In this document: positions 36,676 through 45,520 of the stretch, one piece after another
How the letters are laid out: each line of letters begins with the position of its first letter
How positions within the stretch are numbered: position 1 is the first letter of the stretch
Assembly: GCF_011065935.2 (NCBI RefSeq)
Contig: NZ_JAAMNH020000001.1
Span: 3,307,001-3,371,000, forward strand
DNA length: 64,000 nt
Source: Clostridium estertheticum
Lineage (GTDB): Bacteria; Bacillota; Clostridia; Clostridiales; Clostridiaceae
Direction of reading: 5' to 3'
Notes under the pieces: model-generated
The model's input: only the letters and a program-made list of their open reading frames with translations
Databases searched by the model: none
Told to the model about the DNA's origin: nothing
Translations under genes and position numbers: made by a program

Positions 36676-36711
36676 AAAAAATAAAATGCCCCTAGGGGCA
36701 TTTTATTTTTT
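36676..36711 (-). terminator. Terminator after ireB
   Basis: A nearly perfect 17-bp palindrome centred on CCCCTAGGGG, flanked by AAAATAAAATG and its complement, overlaps the ireB stop and runs into TTTTATTTTTT on the minus strand. Confidence 0.82.
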
Positions 36712-36960
36712 AATGTCTAGATAAGATTTTAATACTTCTTCTAAGATTTCATCCCTCTCTAGCTTTCTTACTAACGCTCTTGCTCCATTGTAATTCGTTA
36801 TATATGTGGGATCTCCTGAAATCAAATAACCTACCATTTGATTTACAGGGTTATATCCTTTTTTTATAAGTGAATTATATACGTCAGTCAAAATAGTTTT
36901 TGTTAAATCTTTTTTATCTTTTACAAAATCAAATTGGACTGTATTTTGATTAGTATCCAT
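36703..36960 (-). CDS. IreB family regulatory phosphoprotein (DUF965)
   Basis: The 85-aa protein contains VYNSLIKKGYNPVNQMVGYLISGDPTYITNYNGARALVRKLERDE, the full DUF965 signature. In Enterococcus faecalis IreB is phosphorylated by the PASTA kinase IreK and lowers cephalosporin resistance. I start at ATG 36960 (behind AAAGGGG); the GTG three codons earlier is inside the ribosome site. It lies directly after alaS, as in B. subtilis (yrzL). Confidence 0.92.
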   Translation of the reverse strand: MDTNQNTVQFDFVKDKKDLTKTILTDVYNSLIKKGYNPVNQMVGYLISGDPTYITNYNGARALVRKLERDEILEEVLKSYLDIKK

Positions 36961-37133
36961 TGTATACACCCCTTTCCTAATTATAAACTAAACACTGCTA
37001 AATATATAATTTAAATATATTAACTCTCAATTTTCTAATATATTACAGTTTTTAGTTACAATAGTTCCATAATTACATATAACGATAATTAATTTACTAA
37101 TTATATTATAAAACAACTGTTGCAAAAAGTATA

Positions 37134-39779
37134 CTATTTTACAAAGTTTTCAATTATAGAAGGTACATTATTTATTGCTTCGTCTAATTTTTCTGGAAGC
37201 TTTCCACCTGCTTGGGCCATGTCCGGTCTACCACCACCACCACCACCAGCAATTTTAGCAACTTCTTTAATTATTTTCCCACAGTGAACTCCACTATCTA
37301 TAGCAGACTTAGATGCCATTGCTACAAATTCTACTTTATCATCTACGCGACTTCCAAGCACCACCACACCATCACCAAGTTTATCTCGAAGTTTGTCAGC
37401 TAAATCTCTTAAGGCATCACCATCTATTCCTTTAACAGCGCCACAAATAACTTTAACACCCTTTACTACTTTAACATCATCTAAGATTTCTTCAATTGAA
37501 GAGGTTGCTAACTTGCCTTTTAAGGATAGTATTTCTTTTTCTTTGTCTTTTAATTCTGCCAATTGAATTTGTAATTTATTTGTTATATCTTTTTCTGAAC
37601 ATTTTAATGTACTAGCAATTTCTTTTATTAAATTGTTTTTTTCTTCTAAATATTTTATAGAATTACTACCAGTTATGGCTTCAATTCTTCTAACGCCTGC
37701 AGCTACCCCTACTTCAGATAAAATTTTAAATAGTCCAATTTCTCCTGAGTTTCTTACATGGGTACCACCACAGAGTTCCTTACTATATGCACCCACAGAT
37801 ACAACTCTAACATCTTCTTGATACTTTTCATCAAATAAGGCTATAGCTCCACTTTCCTTTGCTTTCTTTATAGTCATAACGTTAGTTTCTACCTTATATG
37901 ATTGCATAATATTGTTATTTACAAGTTGTTCAACTTTAATAACCTCATCTTCTGTTAGTGCAGAAAAATGGGTAAAGTCAAATCTTAACTTATCTTCATC
38001 TACGTAAGAGCCTGATTGATGAACATGATCACCTAAAACTCTCTTTAATGCTTCTTGTAACATGTGAGTTGCAGTATGATTCCTACAAATTTCAGTTCGT
38101 CTTTCCTTGTCAACCTTGAGAGTTACGAATTCATCTGTTTGCAATTTTCCTTCTATCACCACAACAAAGTGTACGACTTTACCAGACGCATTCTTTTGAC
38201 AATCGTAAACTTCAGCCTTGAAATTATCATTGAAGATTATTCCTCTGTCCCCAATTTGTCCTCCCATTTCGGCATAAAAAGGAGTTACATCTGTGACAAT
38301 AATGCCTTTTGAACCCTTTGTTAGCTCTTTAACAAGTTCTTCACCGTTAATTAAAACTTTGGCCACAGCTTGCAATTGGGTTTTATCATATCCGCTAAAT
38401 TTTGTTTCTATATTTTTAGGAATTAGATTTAGTTCATTTTCTCCATTACCCATATAATTTGAATGTCCTCTAGCAGATCTTGCTCTTTGCTTTTGACTTT
38501 GCATTTCACTATTAAAACCCTCTAAATCAATACCTATTCCAGCATCTTCTAGTATTTCTTCTGTAAGCTCGTATGGAAAACCAAAGGTATCGTATAATTT
38601 AAAAGCTTTGTCACCACTTAAAACTTTGTTTTTACTGCTTTCGAGCTCTTCTATATAAGCTTTTAAAATATCCATACCAGAATCTAAAGTTTCTGAAAAT
38701 CTTTCCTCTTCAAGTTTTATAACCTTTTTAATATAACCTGCCTTTTCTTTTAATTCAGGATATGCTTTAAAGGAATTTTCAATAACAGTACTACAAAGTT
38801 TATTTAAAAAAGCATTTTTAATCCCAAGTAATTTACCATGTCTTGCTGCGCGCCTAAGTAATCGCCTAAGAACATAGCCTCTTCCCTCATTAGATGGAAG
38901 TACCCCATCACTTATCATGAAAGTTGTGCTTCTAACATGGTCTGTTATAATTCGGAGCGATATATCCTCTTTACTGCTTACTCCATATTTTACTTTTGAC
39001 ACCCTTGAAACTTCTTCTAAAATATTTTTTATAGTATCTACTTCAAAAATGCTATTAGTACCTTGCATTATGGCAGCTATTCTTTCAAGACCCATACCTG
39101 TATCTATGTTGGGATTCTTTAATTTGTTATAGTTACCCTGTTCATCCTTGTCAAATTGGGTGAATACTAAATTCCAAAATTCTATTACTCTATCGTCGTT
39201 TCCTGCCTTAACAAACTCTTCTGCAGTTTTTATTTGACCGCGTTTTACATTCCTATCAAAGTGTATTTCAGAACTTGGTCCACAAGGTCCTTGACCTATT
39301 TCCCAAAAGTTATCTTCTTTTCCTAATCTAAAAATGCGTTCAGCATCAATATCTGTATTTTTACTCCATATATCAAAAGCTTCATCATCCTCTAAATATA
39401 TAGTTACATATAAATTTTCTTTTGGTATTTTTAAAACCTCTGTTGTATACTCCCAAGCCCATGGAATAATTTCACTCTTAAAATAATCCCCAAAAGAAAA
39501 ATTTCCAAGCATTTCAAAAAAAGTACCATGTCTTGAGGTCTTTCCAACATTCTCAATATCACCTGTTCGAATACATTTTTGACAAGTAGTTATTCTAATA
39601 CTCGGTGGTGCTTGTATTCCTGTAAAATATGGTTTAAGTGGTTGCATACCTGCATTTACAAGTAATAAACTAGCATCATTCTTAGGTACTAGAGGAAAAC
39701 TCTCCAGTCTAAGATGATCTTTACCTTCAAAAAATTTGAGAAAGGATTCTCTAATTTCATTCAATCCTAATTTTTCCAT
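37134..39779 (-). CDS. alaS: Alanyl-tRNA synthetase
   Basis: AlaRS of 881 aa. The class II catalytic domain starts IRESFLKFFEGKDHLRLESFPLVP, with LLVNAGMQPLKPYFTG and TCQKCIRTGDIENVGKTSRHGTFFEMLGN. The editing domain has the zinc ligands of NHTATHMLQEAL and KELCGGTHVRNSGEIG. The C-Ala domain ends with the glycine run GGGGGGRPDMAQAGG. A T-box leader with an alanine specifier lies upstream, so expression rises when tRNA-Ala is uncharged. CGGAGGAG precedes the ATG. Confidence 0.98.
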   Translation of the reverse strand: MEKLGLNEIRESFLKFFEGKDHLRLESFPLVPKNDASLLLVNAGMQPLKPYFTGIQAPPSIRITTCQKCIRTGDIENVGKTSRHGTFFEMLGNFSFGDYFKSEIIPWAWEYTTEVLKIPKENLYVTIYLEDDEAFDIWSKNTDIDAERIFRLGKEDNFWEIGQGPCGPSSEIHFDRNVKRGQIKTAEEFVKAGNDDRVIEFWNLVFTQFDKDEQGNYNKLKNPNIDTGMGLERIAAIMQGTNSIFEVDTIKNILEEVSRVSKVKYGVSSKEDISLRIITDHVRSTTFMISDGVLPSNEGRGYVLRRLLRRAARHGKLLGIKNAFLNKLCSTVIENSFKAYPELKEKAGYIKKVIKLEEERFSETLDSGMDILKAYIEELESSKNKVLSGDKAFKLYDTFGFPYELTEEILEDAGIGIDLEGFNSEMQSQKQRARSARGHSNYMGNGENELNLIPKNIETKFSGYDKTQLQAVAKVLINGEELVKELTKGSKGIIVTDVTPFYAEMGGQIGDRGIIFNDNFKAEVYDCQKNASGKVVHFVVVIEGKLQTDEFVTLKVDKERRTEICRNHTATHMLQEALKRVLGDHVHQSGSYVDEDKLRFDFTHFSALTEDEVIKVEQLVNNNIMQSYKVETNVMTIKKAKESGAIALFDEKYQEDVRVVSVGAYSKELCGGTHVRNSGEIGLFKILSEVGVAAGVRRIEAITGSNSIKYLEEKNNLIKEIASTLKCSEKDITNKLQIQLAELKDKEKEILSLKGKLATSSIEEILDDVKVVKGVKVICGAVKGIDGDALRDLADKLRDKLGDGVVVLGSRVDDKVEFVAMASKSAIDSGVHCGKIIKEVAKIAGGGGGGRPDMAQAGGKLPEKLDEAINNVPSIIENFVK

Positions 39780-39845
39780 AATATCTCCTCCGTTTATTTA
39801 TCATATTTTTGTTGTAGAATTTAAAAGCTTATAATTTTCTATAAT

Positions 39846-40085
39846 AAAAAAAAACTTCACTCCCCTAAAACAAGGGACGAAAGTTTTCCGCGTTACCACC
39901 CTAATTATACTGCTATATAATTAATAAAAATTAATTACGCTGCAATATCTCTCAAAAAACATGGTTCAAAGATAGCTTCAATATATCTAGCAAGAAGTTT
40001 TCACCACCCACTTCCTCTCTAAATGCACAAATATATTTACTAATTCTTATCATTACCGAGTATTAAATTATATTACTATATTATA
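39846..40085 (-). promoter_or_regulatory. T-box leader of alaS (specifier GCU, Ala)
   Basis: The minus strand has every T-box landmark in order: the AGTA loop-E strand (near 40053), AGAGAG, a GGTGGTGAAA apical motif, and the specifier loop TTGAA followed by GCT (39974-39976) and A. The T-box AGGGTGGTAACGCG is at 39889-39902, and a terminator hairpin (AACTTTCGTCCCT stem) is followed by a run of T residues at 39846-39886. Uncharged tRNA-Ala should pair with the GCU codon and the T-box to prevent termination. Confidence 0.93.
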
Positions 40086-40145
40086 GCATATTTTACCTTA
40101 ATACATCAACATATACAATATATAAAAAAAATATATTTGTGATGC

Positions 40146-41174
40146 TTAAAACAAATAATAGTTTAAGTCCTCGTATATAACTTTAATCACGACTCCAAGT
40201 GGCACAGCTAGTATCATACCTATAATCCCTCCTATCTCTCCCCCTATCACTAATAATAATATCACTGTCAAGGGATGCATGCTTATACTATCTCCAATTA
40301 TTTTTGGCGACAATATACTTCCTTCGATTTGTTGAAGTGCAAGTAGCCACAACGCTGTATATAAAGCTGTTTTGGGGGAAGATAGTAACCCTATTAAAAT
40401 GGCAGGTATAACACCAAATATAGGTCCAAAATACGGTATTATGTTAAAAACCCCATTTATTAAAGAAAGTATCAAAGGAAAATCAACCTTCATAAACATC
40501 AAAATTAAAAAGGTAGCAATGGCTATAATCACACACAATATAAGTTGGCTCATAATATATCTGCTTAATACTTTATCAATATCCGCTATGATTTTCTTTA
40601 TTACATTCCTGCTCTCTGGCGGAAAAGCTATTAATGCCTTATTTGTCATATTTTCACTGTCGCACAGAAAATAATAAATTATTAAGGGCGAAACCATGTA
40701 AGTTATTATATTCTCACCAAGGCCCATGATAGAATCAAACAAATTATCGAATATTATAAGTATTTGAGCATTTGATTTGTGGTATATATTATTCATAATA
40801 CTGCTCATGACCTTATTAGTATTTAATACTTTTATTTTCATGTTTGCATTGGTCAAATAAATTCCCAACTCATTTATTGCCTTATCTATGTTTAAACCTT
40901 CTCTAAATATTGATGGTATTACTACTATAAAGGTTAATAATATTAAACCTAATAACCCCACTATTATTAAAGCAGCAGCTGCTTTTTTATTTACACCTCT
41001 TCTAATTAAAAGCATATATAGTGGCTTTAGTATATATGACAAAATGAAAGAAATAAACACTAAGTTTATTAATTGTTTAATAATAGGTATTCTTATCGCA
41101 ACAAAGAATATCACTACAAAAGTAATAATACTTATAATAGTTCTAGCTAACATTTTTTTACTAATTTTTTTCAT
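40146..41174 (-). CDS. AI-2E family transporter (YrrI-like permease)
   Basis: The 342-aa protein has about seven to eight membrane segments and the family signatures LPLTVILLLVIGGEIGGIIGMILAVPLGVVIKVIY at the C-terminus (read without the first residues) and IPYFGPIFGVIPAILIGLL near residue 260. Members are proposed to export autoinducer-2, ions or other solutes, and specific transport here is unknown. The same gene is next to alaS in B. subtilis. It overlaps the PRC-barrel gene upstream by 14 bp, so the two form a unit. Confidence 0.88.
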   Translation of the reverse strand: MKKISKKMLARTIISIITFVVIFFVAIRIPIIKQLINLVFISFILSYILKPLYMLLIRRGVNKKAAAALIIVGLLGLILLTFIVVIPSIFREGLNIDKAINELGIYLTNANMKIKVLNTNKVMSSIMNNIYHKSNAQILIIFDNLFDSIMGLGENIITYMVSPLIIYYFLCDSENMTNKALIAFPPESRNVIKKIIADIDKVLSRYIMSQLILCVIIAIATFLILMFMKVDFPLILSLINGVFNIIPYFGPIFGVIPAILIGLLSSPKTALYTALWLLALQQIEGSILSPKIIGDSISMHPLTVILLLVIGGEIGGIIGMILAVPLGVVIKVIYEDLNYYLF

Positions 41175-41667
41175 TGGCTTTTCCCTCTACAAAGAAGTTA
41201 TGCGGCATACTTTTTAAAGAATGATTATAGCAATTTGGAAGGTAAAGAAGGTTTTCTTCTCCGAGTATTAATTCATTTATTAGCATTATTCTCTTCCCTC
41301 TAAGTAAATTTGTAATAAAACCTGAAGACACTGTAATTCCTTTAATTTCAAAGGTATCATATGTAAAAGTAATGTCCTCCACCATACCAAATACATTTCT
41401 ACATTTGTCTATTACATCCATATTAACGAAGCTATGCAAAGGTATATAATTGTTTTTCTCAACTTTTTTCACTACCATATGTTTATTAAAATATATAATG
41501 TCTTCCTTTAATACACTTACATTTTTATGAAAAAATTTATAAGGAGATACTTCAAATCCAATTACCTTACCTTTGTTAAAGTCGATTAAAAGATCTTTGA
41601 TAAATCCGATTCTTTTACCCTCCACACTTACAACATCCATAAATATAAAATCTTTGCTTTTAAACAT
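41161..41667 (-). CDS. PRC-barrel domain protein
   Basis: The 168-aa product has two PRC-barrel-like halves: DVVSVEGKRIGFIKDLLIDFNKGKVIGFEV at the start and RNVFGMVEDITFTYDTFEIKGITVS in the middle. Such proteins often bind RNA or other proteins; the role here is unknown. I prefer ATG 41667, 5 nt behind AGGAG, over the ATG at 41694. The reading frame overlaps the AI-2E permease start, pointing to coupled translation. Upstream, 41700-41880 has no recognisable gene. Confidence 0.8.
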   Translation of the reverse strand: MFKSKDFIFMDVVSVEGKRIGFIKDLLIDFNKGKVIGFEVSPYKFFHKNVSVLKEDIIYFNKHMVVKKVEKNNYIPLHSFVNMDVIDKCRNVFGMVEDITFTYDTFEIKGITVSSGFITNLLRGKRIMLINELILGEENLLYLPNCYNHSLKSMPHNFFVEGKANEKN

Positions 41668-41884
41668 AATATCTCCTACATTAAAACTACACAATTATTT
41701 TATAGTTATGTTTTCCAATTAGTCTAAAAATTATTACATATTAGAGACTATTTTATTTTTTTAATCATTATATATTTTTCATTCACTTTACGTAGTAATC
41801 CTTACATTTAACTTCTAATAAATTCTGAAAATTTATTACAAAACAACTGGATTAATTTCAAGAGGGATGCTAATTAACATAACT

Positions 41885-42081
41885 TTATTTATTTGATTTA
41901 GTATAGTTATCGTACCATTCTCTACCTGTTGTCCATTTTTCAGTTTCAGTATTTTCTTTTATTATTTCTGAACACGCAATTGCCATAACATATTCTGTCA
42001 ATCCATTTTCTTTACTATTCTCAAACTTTGTTAGCATATACTTTAAAGCATTGTCACCTAAATACAATATCTCTATTTCAT
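41885..42081 (-). pseudogene. Small hypothetical gene broken by one-base frameshift at its start
   Basis: A strong ribosome site (GGGAGGG) and ATG at 42079-42081 run straight into AAA TAG. One extra A in the AAA run would join this start to an open frame of 65 codons beginning MKIEILYLGDNALKYMLTKF, with no other defect down to the stop at 41885. The untouched frame can only start at TTG 42067, which has no ribosome site. The protein is unknown to me, hydrophilic and probably cytoplasmic. A sequencing error in the A run would explain it as well as true decay. Confidence 0.6.
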
Positions 42082-42187
42082 GTTATCCCTCCCTATATAT
42101 TAGATGAATTAAAATACAAAGTTGTATACATCGTATTTCTCGGATTTACACAACCTATAAGGAAAGTCAGAAATAACTCATAAAACA

Positions 42188-42667
42188 TTATTTATATTTA
42201 AAAACACTAATCCTGTAATCTTCTTCTGGAAACTCTCCACAAAAATCAAATCCTACTTTAAAATAAAAGTCTTTTAATTTTTCATTTCCAGCCCAACAAT
42301 CCAAATATAATGTTTTTTTTGAATCTATTGAAATTTTACAAGCATAATTAATAATTTGTAGTCCTATATTTTTCCCTTGGTATTCTGGCAATATTGCTAT
42401 TCGGTAAAGATACAAATTATTTGATTTAATGCTAGGGTTCCATGTGTTTACACCTACATCTTTTATAGAGAAGGTGCCAACTATTAGGTTATCTATTGTT
42501 ATCATATATGTACTTCTATTTTTTATATCTATCTCTATTTCTTTAAAATCCCACGGGTATATCCATTGGTTTATATTTTTTCGATGTAGGTTTAAAGTGA
42601 CTGTATTCAATAAGTCAACTATTGCAATTGTGTTACATCTCTCTGCTAATTTAATTTCATTCACCAT
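42188..42667 (-). CDS. GNAT-family N-acetyltransferase
   Basis: The 159-aa protein shows the GNAT fold, with the acetyl-CoA loop in LPEYQGKNIGLQIINYA (R/Q-x-x-G-x-G/A pattern) near residue 100 and C-terminal LDCWAGNEKLKDFYFKVGFDFCGEF. The substrate cannot be predicted. It starts 2 bp behind the isochorismatase-like gene, so they are probably cotranscribed. Genes of this kind are common accessory cargo in clostridia. Confidence 0.85.
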   Translation of the reverse strand: MVNEIKLAERCNTIAIVDLLNTVTLNLHRKNINQWIYPWDFKEIEIDIKNRSTYMITIDNLIVGTFSIKDVGVNTWNPSIKSNNLYLYRIAILPEYQGKNIGLQIINYACKISIDSKKTLYLDCWAGNEKLKDFYFKVGFDFCGEFPEEDYRISVFKYK

Positions 42668-42668
42668 T

Positions 42669-43211
42669 CTAATTATTCTCCATTTCTTTTATGGTTGATA
42701 CTAAACATTTAGTAAAAAACTTAAGATATTCTATAGCCTGTTCATTTTCTTCTCTTTCTGAAAGTACACAATCCTTTAGTATAGTAACTAAAATATCTCT
42801 ATTATAAGCATCAACAGCTGTAAATCTAATACAAACATCTGTTGCATACCCTGCTATATAAATGTGTTCAATTTTATTTTCATATAAATAGTTTTCAAGA
42901 TTCGTATTGTAAAAACTACTAAATCTACTTTTGTCAACAACAAGCTCATCCATTAGTGGCGTTAATTCATCAATAAAATCACTTTCTAAGCAGTCCTCCT
43001 GACACCACATTTTTTCGTAATGAATTCTAACTCTTGGCCAATTACTCTTATCTTTTTTATATACTGTTCTAACGTGTATAACGGTCATATTTTTATTTCT
43101 AGCGATATCTAATGCCTTTCCTATATTAGGTATAAGTATATTCTCAAACTCTGCATTTTTTAAACTTTTAAACAGTTTTTGCATATCAATTATTAGTAAT
43201 GCCGATTTCAT
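42669..43211 (-). CDS. Isochorismatase-family cysteine hydrolase
   Basis: The 180-aa protein has ALLIIDMQKLF with the catalytic aspartate at residue 9 and IYIAGYATDVCIRFTAVDAYNRD with the catalytic cysteine near residue 120. TVIHVRTVYKKD fills the central strand. The family includes nicotinamidases and isochorismatases. Without the nicotinamidase metal-site motif I cannot choose a substrate. It precedes the GNAT gene by 1 bp. An unusual palindrome lies 67 bp upstream. Confidence 0.85.
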   Translation of the reverse strand: MKSALLIIDMQKLFKSLKNAEFENILIPNIGKALDIARNKNMTVIHVRTVYKKDKSNWPRVRIHYEKMWCQEDCLESDFIDELTPLMDELVVDKSRFSSFYNTNLENYLYENKIEHIYIAGYATDVCIRFTAVDAYNRDILVTILKDCVLSEREENEQAIEYLKFFTKCLVSTIKEMENN

Positions 43212-43277
43212 ATAATAACCTCCAAATTCACCTGTAATATTAGTATGAATGAATTTCTAAGACCTAAAATTCTAACT

Positions 43278-43364
43278 AACGTTTAGGTGTTTCCAACATA
43301 CCTGAGCCTGAGACAGTTTTTATCTTAGTCCGGGCATTTTGGAAGCACAGTGTTATATGACGTT
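43278..43364. repeat. Imperfect palindrome between methyltransferase and isochorismatase genes
   Basis: GTGTTTCCAA (43287-43296) pairs with TTGGAAGCAC (43339-43348) at 9 of 10 positions, continuing inward with CATACC/GGGCAT. The ends carry AACGTT and ACGTT. The whole forms a foldable unit of about 87 nt in a 176-bp gap. It may be a 3'-end structure of the methyltransferase or a mobile repeat. Confidence 0.45.
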
Positions 43365-43387
43365 TTCTTTTTTTTATTGCACATTAA

Positions 43388-44194
43388 CTATTGTTTTTTT
43401 CCTATACTCATCATTCTGGGACTCAACACTGGCTGATTTTCCATAAGTTTTGCAATTTCCATTAGTCTTTCTTTCTTTATTGGATTATCTAGACATTTAC
43501 CCAAGTCTCTAATATTCCAAGCAGTTCCTAGTATTCCAACTGTTTTTTCCAGTTTAAAACCACTTTCTACTAACTCTTGTTCTATTTCTTCTGGCAAGTG
43601 AAAATACGCTTTTAAAAATGATTTTATTTTAGGGGGATTATTATCTCTTACTCCTGTTAGAATTTCATTTTTAATAACGGAAAAATAGATGTTATCAAAA
43701 ATCAAACTTTCAGAAAGTCCATAATTTATGCCTGCGTATCTTGTTATTGTAAATGCAAGAAGTTTCCCTCCTTTTTTTAAGACTCTATATGCTTCTTTTA
43801 GAACATTTATTCTATCATTTTTGTCCGCTAGATGATATAAAGGTCCATGAAGCATTATTAAGTCTGCTGTATTATCTTCAAAAGGTAATTTTCTTGCATC
43901 TGCAACAATGCAACTTCTTAGTGGTTTATGATTGATAGCTTTTTTATTAGCGATTTCAATATGTTTTGGTGTAATATCAATTAAATGTACATTATAGCCC
44001 AAATCCGACAACCAAAATGAATATGGACCAGTCGCTCCTCCAACATCATAAATTTCAATATCTTTATTTTTACAGTTTTCTAAAATTAATTTTTGTGTGT
44101 ATTCTTTTTCAAACCGTCCAAAATCATCTTTTAGCCTATTTTCTTCTTCAAAATCTACATAATTGTCAATGATTTCCTTCGAGATGTTATCCAT
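43388..44194 (-). CDS. Class I SAM-dependent methyltransferase
   Basis: The 268-aa protein has motif I IEIYDVGGATGPYSFWLSDLG near residue 47, motif II in VHLIDITPKHIEIA, the D of VADARKLPFEDNTADLIMLHGPLYHL and the post-motif EAYRVLKKGGKLLAFTITRYAGI. This is a UbiE/Methyltransf_11 type enzyme, likely acting on a small molecule; the substrate is unknown. AAAGGAG precedes the ATG. A complete T-box leader with a threonine-type specifier lies 150 bp upstream on the same strand, which is unexpected for this class. Confidence 0.86.
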   Translation of the reverse strand: MDNISKEIIDNYVDFEEENRLKDDFGRFEKEYTQKLILENCKNKDIEIYDVGGATGPYSFWLSDLGYNVHLIDITPKHIEIANKKAINHKPLRSCIVADARKLPFEDNTADLIMLHGPLYHLADKNDRINVLKEAYRVLKKGGKLLAFTITRYAGINYGLSESLIFDNIYFSVIKNEILTGVRDNNPPKIKSFLKAYFHLPEEIEQELVESGFKLEKTVGILGTAWNIRDLGKCLDNPIKKERLMEIAKLMENQPVLSPRMMSIGKKQ

Positions 44195-44346
44195 TTACAT
44201 ACACTCCTTTTTTTCATTTATTTGATAGTAACACTAGATTCCTTACAATTACATTTTGCATCTACGAAAATGGCATATAACTTTGATATTTACGATAATA
44301 ATGCAGGGAATAGTTTTATATTAATTGTTAATATATGGAATCAAAT

Positions 44347-44640
44347 AAAAAAAACCCTCACCCCCAAGATTTTATAATCTTAGGGACGAGAGCAATATTC
44401 GTGATGCCACCCTAGTTCGTTAATATGTTACCATATTGACCTTTTCAAGTACGGTATTATTTATACTTATACTCTAGTTCTATAACGTGAACATACGTCA
44501 CTACCTCCACTTTAGAAAGATTCGGCGTGAAGCTCAAAGGCTTGTTTCACTAAATAATTCTTTGCTCCATTTCAGCTACAGGAGCTCTCTTTAAAAGAAT
44601 TTATTTACTTACTCTTCTTATCATCGCAATTACTTATATT
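44347..44640 (-). promoter_or_regulatory. T-box leader with ACA (Thr) specifier upstream of the methyltransferase
   Basis: The minus strand shows the AGTAA loop-E strand (near 44608), AGAGAG, an apical GTAGCTGAAA motif, and the complementary strand AAAGAATTATTT. The specifier loop is GTGAA then ACA (44543-44545) then A, in the same position as GCU in the alaS leader. T-box AGGGTGGCATCAC (44401-44413) and a terminator with eight T residues (44347-44392) follow. Structure is convincing. The next gene is the methyltransferase, with only 150 bp of gene-free DNA between. Confidence 0.85.
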
Positions 44641-44764
44641 GTTTTTTTAGTATTATTTTACATTATAGTACAACATAAATTTAAAATCAATACAAAAATT
44701 TAAAAACATGTAAATACATTACAGGGTTCAATTATTATAATCTCTATTTGTTTTCTAATTTTTC

Positions 44765-44997
44765 TTTTTTCTTAGAGGATGCTAACAAAAGTATATATCG
44801 CGTAGAATGCGTTTGAACAAGCCATAGTAATTCATAATTTATATTATTTTCAGGTGCGTGAAGAAAAACGCATGTTTGAGCAAAGCGAGTTTGCGATTTT
44901 TAGCACCTGAAAATAATATAAATTTTAGAATTACTTAGCGACGTGAACGCATTCCTAGCGATATATACTTTTCGTTATAACATCCTCTAAGAAAAAA
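44765..44997. repeat. Very large (233-nt) imperfect palindrome behind iscU2
   Basis: The arms 44765-44857 and 44903-44997 are about 93 and 95 nt and match at roughly four of five positions. Perfect runs include TTTATATTATTTTCAGGTGC next to the 45-nt loop, AAAAGTATATATCGC, GAATGCGTT and TTTCTTAGAGGATG at the outer ends. It encodes no convincing protein. It begins about 20 bp after the iscU2 stop. Size and shape suggest a MITE-like or REP-like element, or a strong terminator. Confidence 0.82.
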
Positions 44998-45018
44998 TTT
45001 TTAGTTTGTTAAAAATAT

Positions 45019-45417
45019 TTATTTTAAATTATCTTTCCAAAGCTCAAGCTTTTGTGACTCTCTATAATTATTTATTGCATTATGTATAGTTTGTTCTGCA
45101 AGCACTGAGCAATGCACTTTTGATGTAGGTAATCCTTCCAAGGCTTCAATAACTGATTTGTTGGTTAGTTTCCATGCCTCATCTGTGGTTTTGCCCTTAA
45201 TAAGCTCTGTAGCTATGCTAGAAGACGCTATGGCGGACCCACAACCAAAAGCTTTAAACTTAACACTCTTTATTATATTATTTTCAACTTTTATATAGAT
45301 TTTCATTATATCCCCGCAATTAGGGTCTCCTGCCTCTCCGATTCCGTTAGCATCACCTAGTATTCCAACGTTTCTTGGGCTATAAAAATGCTCCATAACC
45401 TTATCACTATACATCAT
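45019..45417 (-). CDS. IscU/NifU-type Fe-S scaffold, second copy
   Basis: The 132-aa protein keeps all cluster ligands: Cys34, Asp36, Cys59, His102 and Cys103 (DPNCGDIM, FGCGSAIASSSIATELIKGK, KVHCSVLAE). It should build and pass on [Fe-S] clusters. I use ATG 45417, 7 nt behind AAGGAG, over an ATG at 45438. It lies behind mnmA and is separated from it by palindromic element C. It resembles the first iscU in this cluster along its whole length, indicating a local duplication, but lacks that copy's acidic His-rich tail. Confidence 0.9.
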   Translation of the reverse strand: MMYSDKVMEHFYSPRNVGILGDANGIGEAGDPNCGDIMKIYIKVENNIIKSVKFKAFGCGSAIASSSIATELIKGKTTDEAWKLTNKSVIEALEGLPTSKVHCSVLAEQTIHNAINNYRESQKLELWKDNLK

Positions 45418-45520
45418 AATTATTCTCCTTTTCTCCATATAAATACAGAGGGATACCTAGTTTTTAACATAGATATCCCTCTGCTTAAATTATCCACCAA
45501 AGAAATTTTTTTTATAAAAA

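Noticed and set aside
36181..37133. CRISPR array or tandem repeats in the AT-rich gaps around ireB
   Set aside because: No repeat-spacer pattern is present, only AT-rich spacers and a terminator.
43278..43364. Integron attC site
   Set aside because: The ends do not match RYYYAAC and GTTRRRY, and no integron integrase is in the window.
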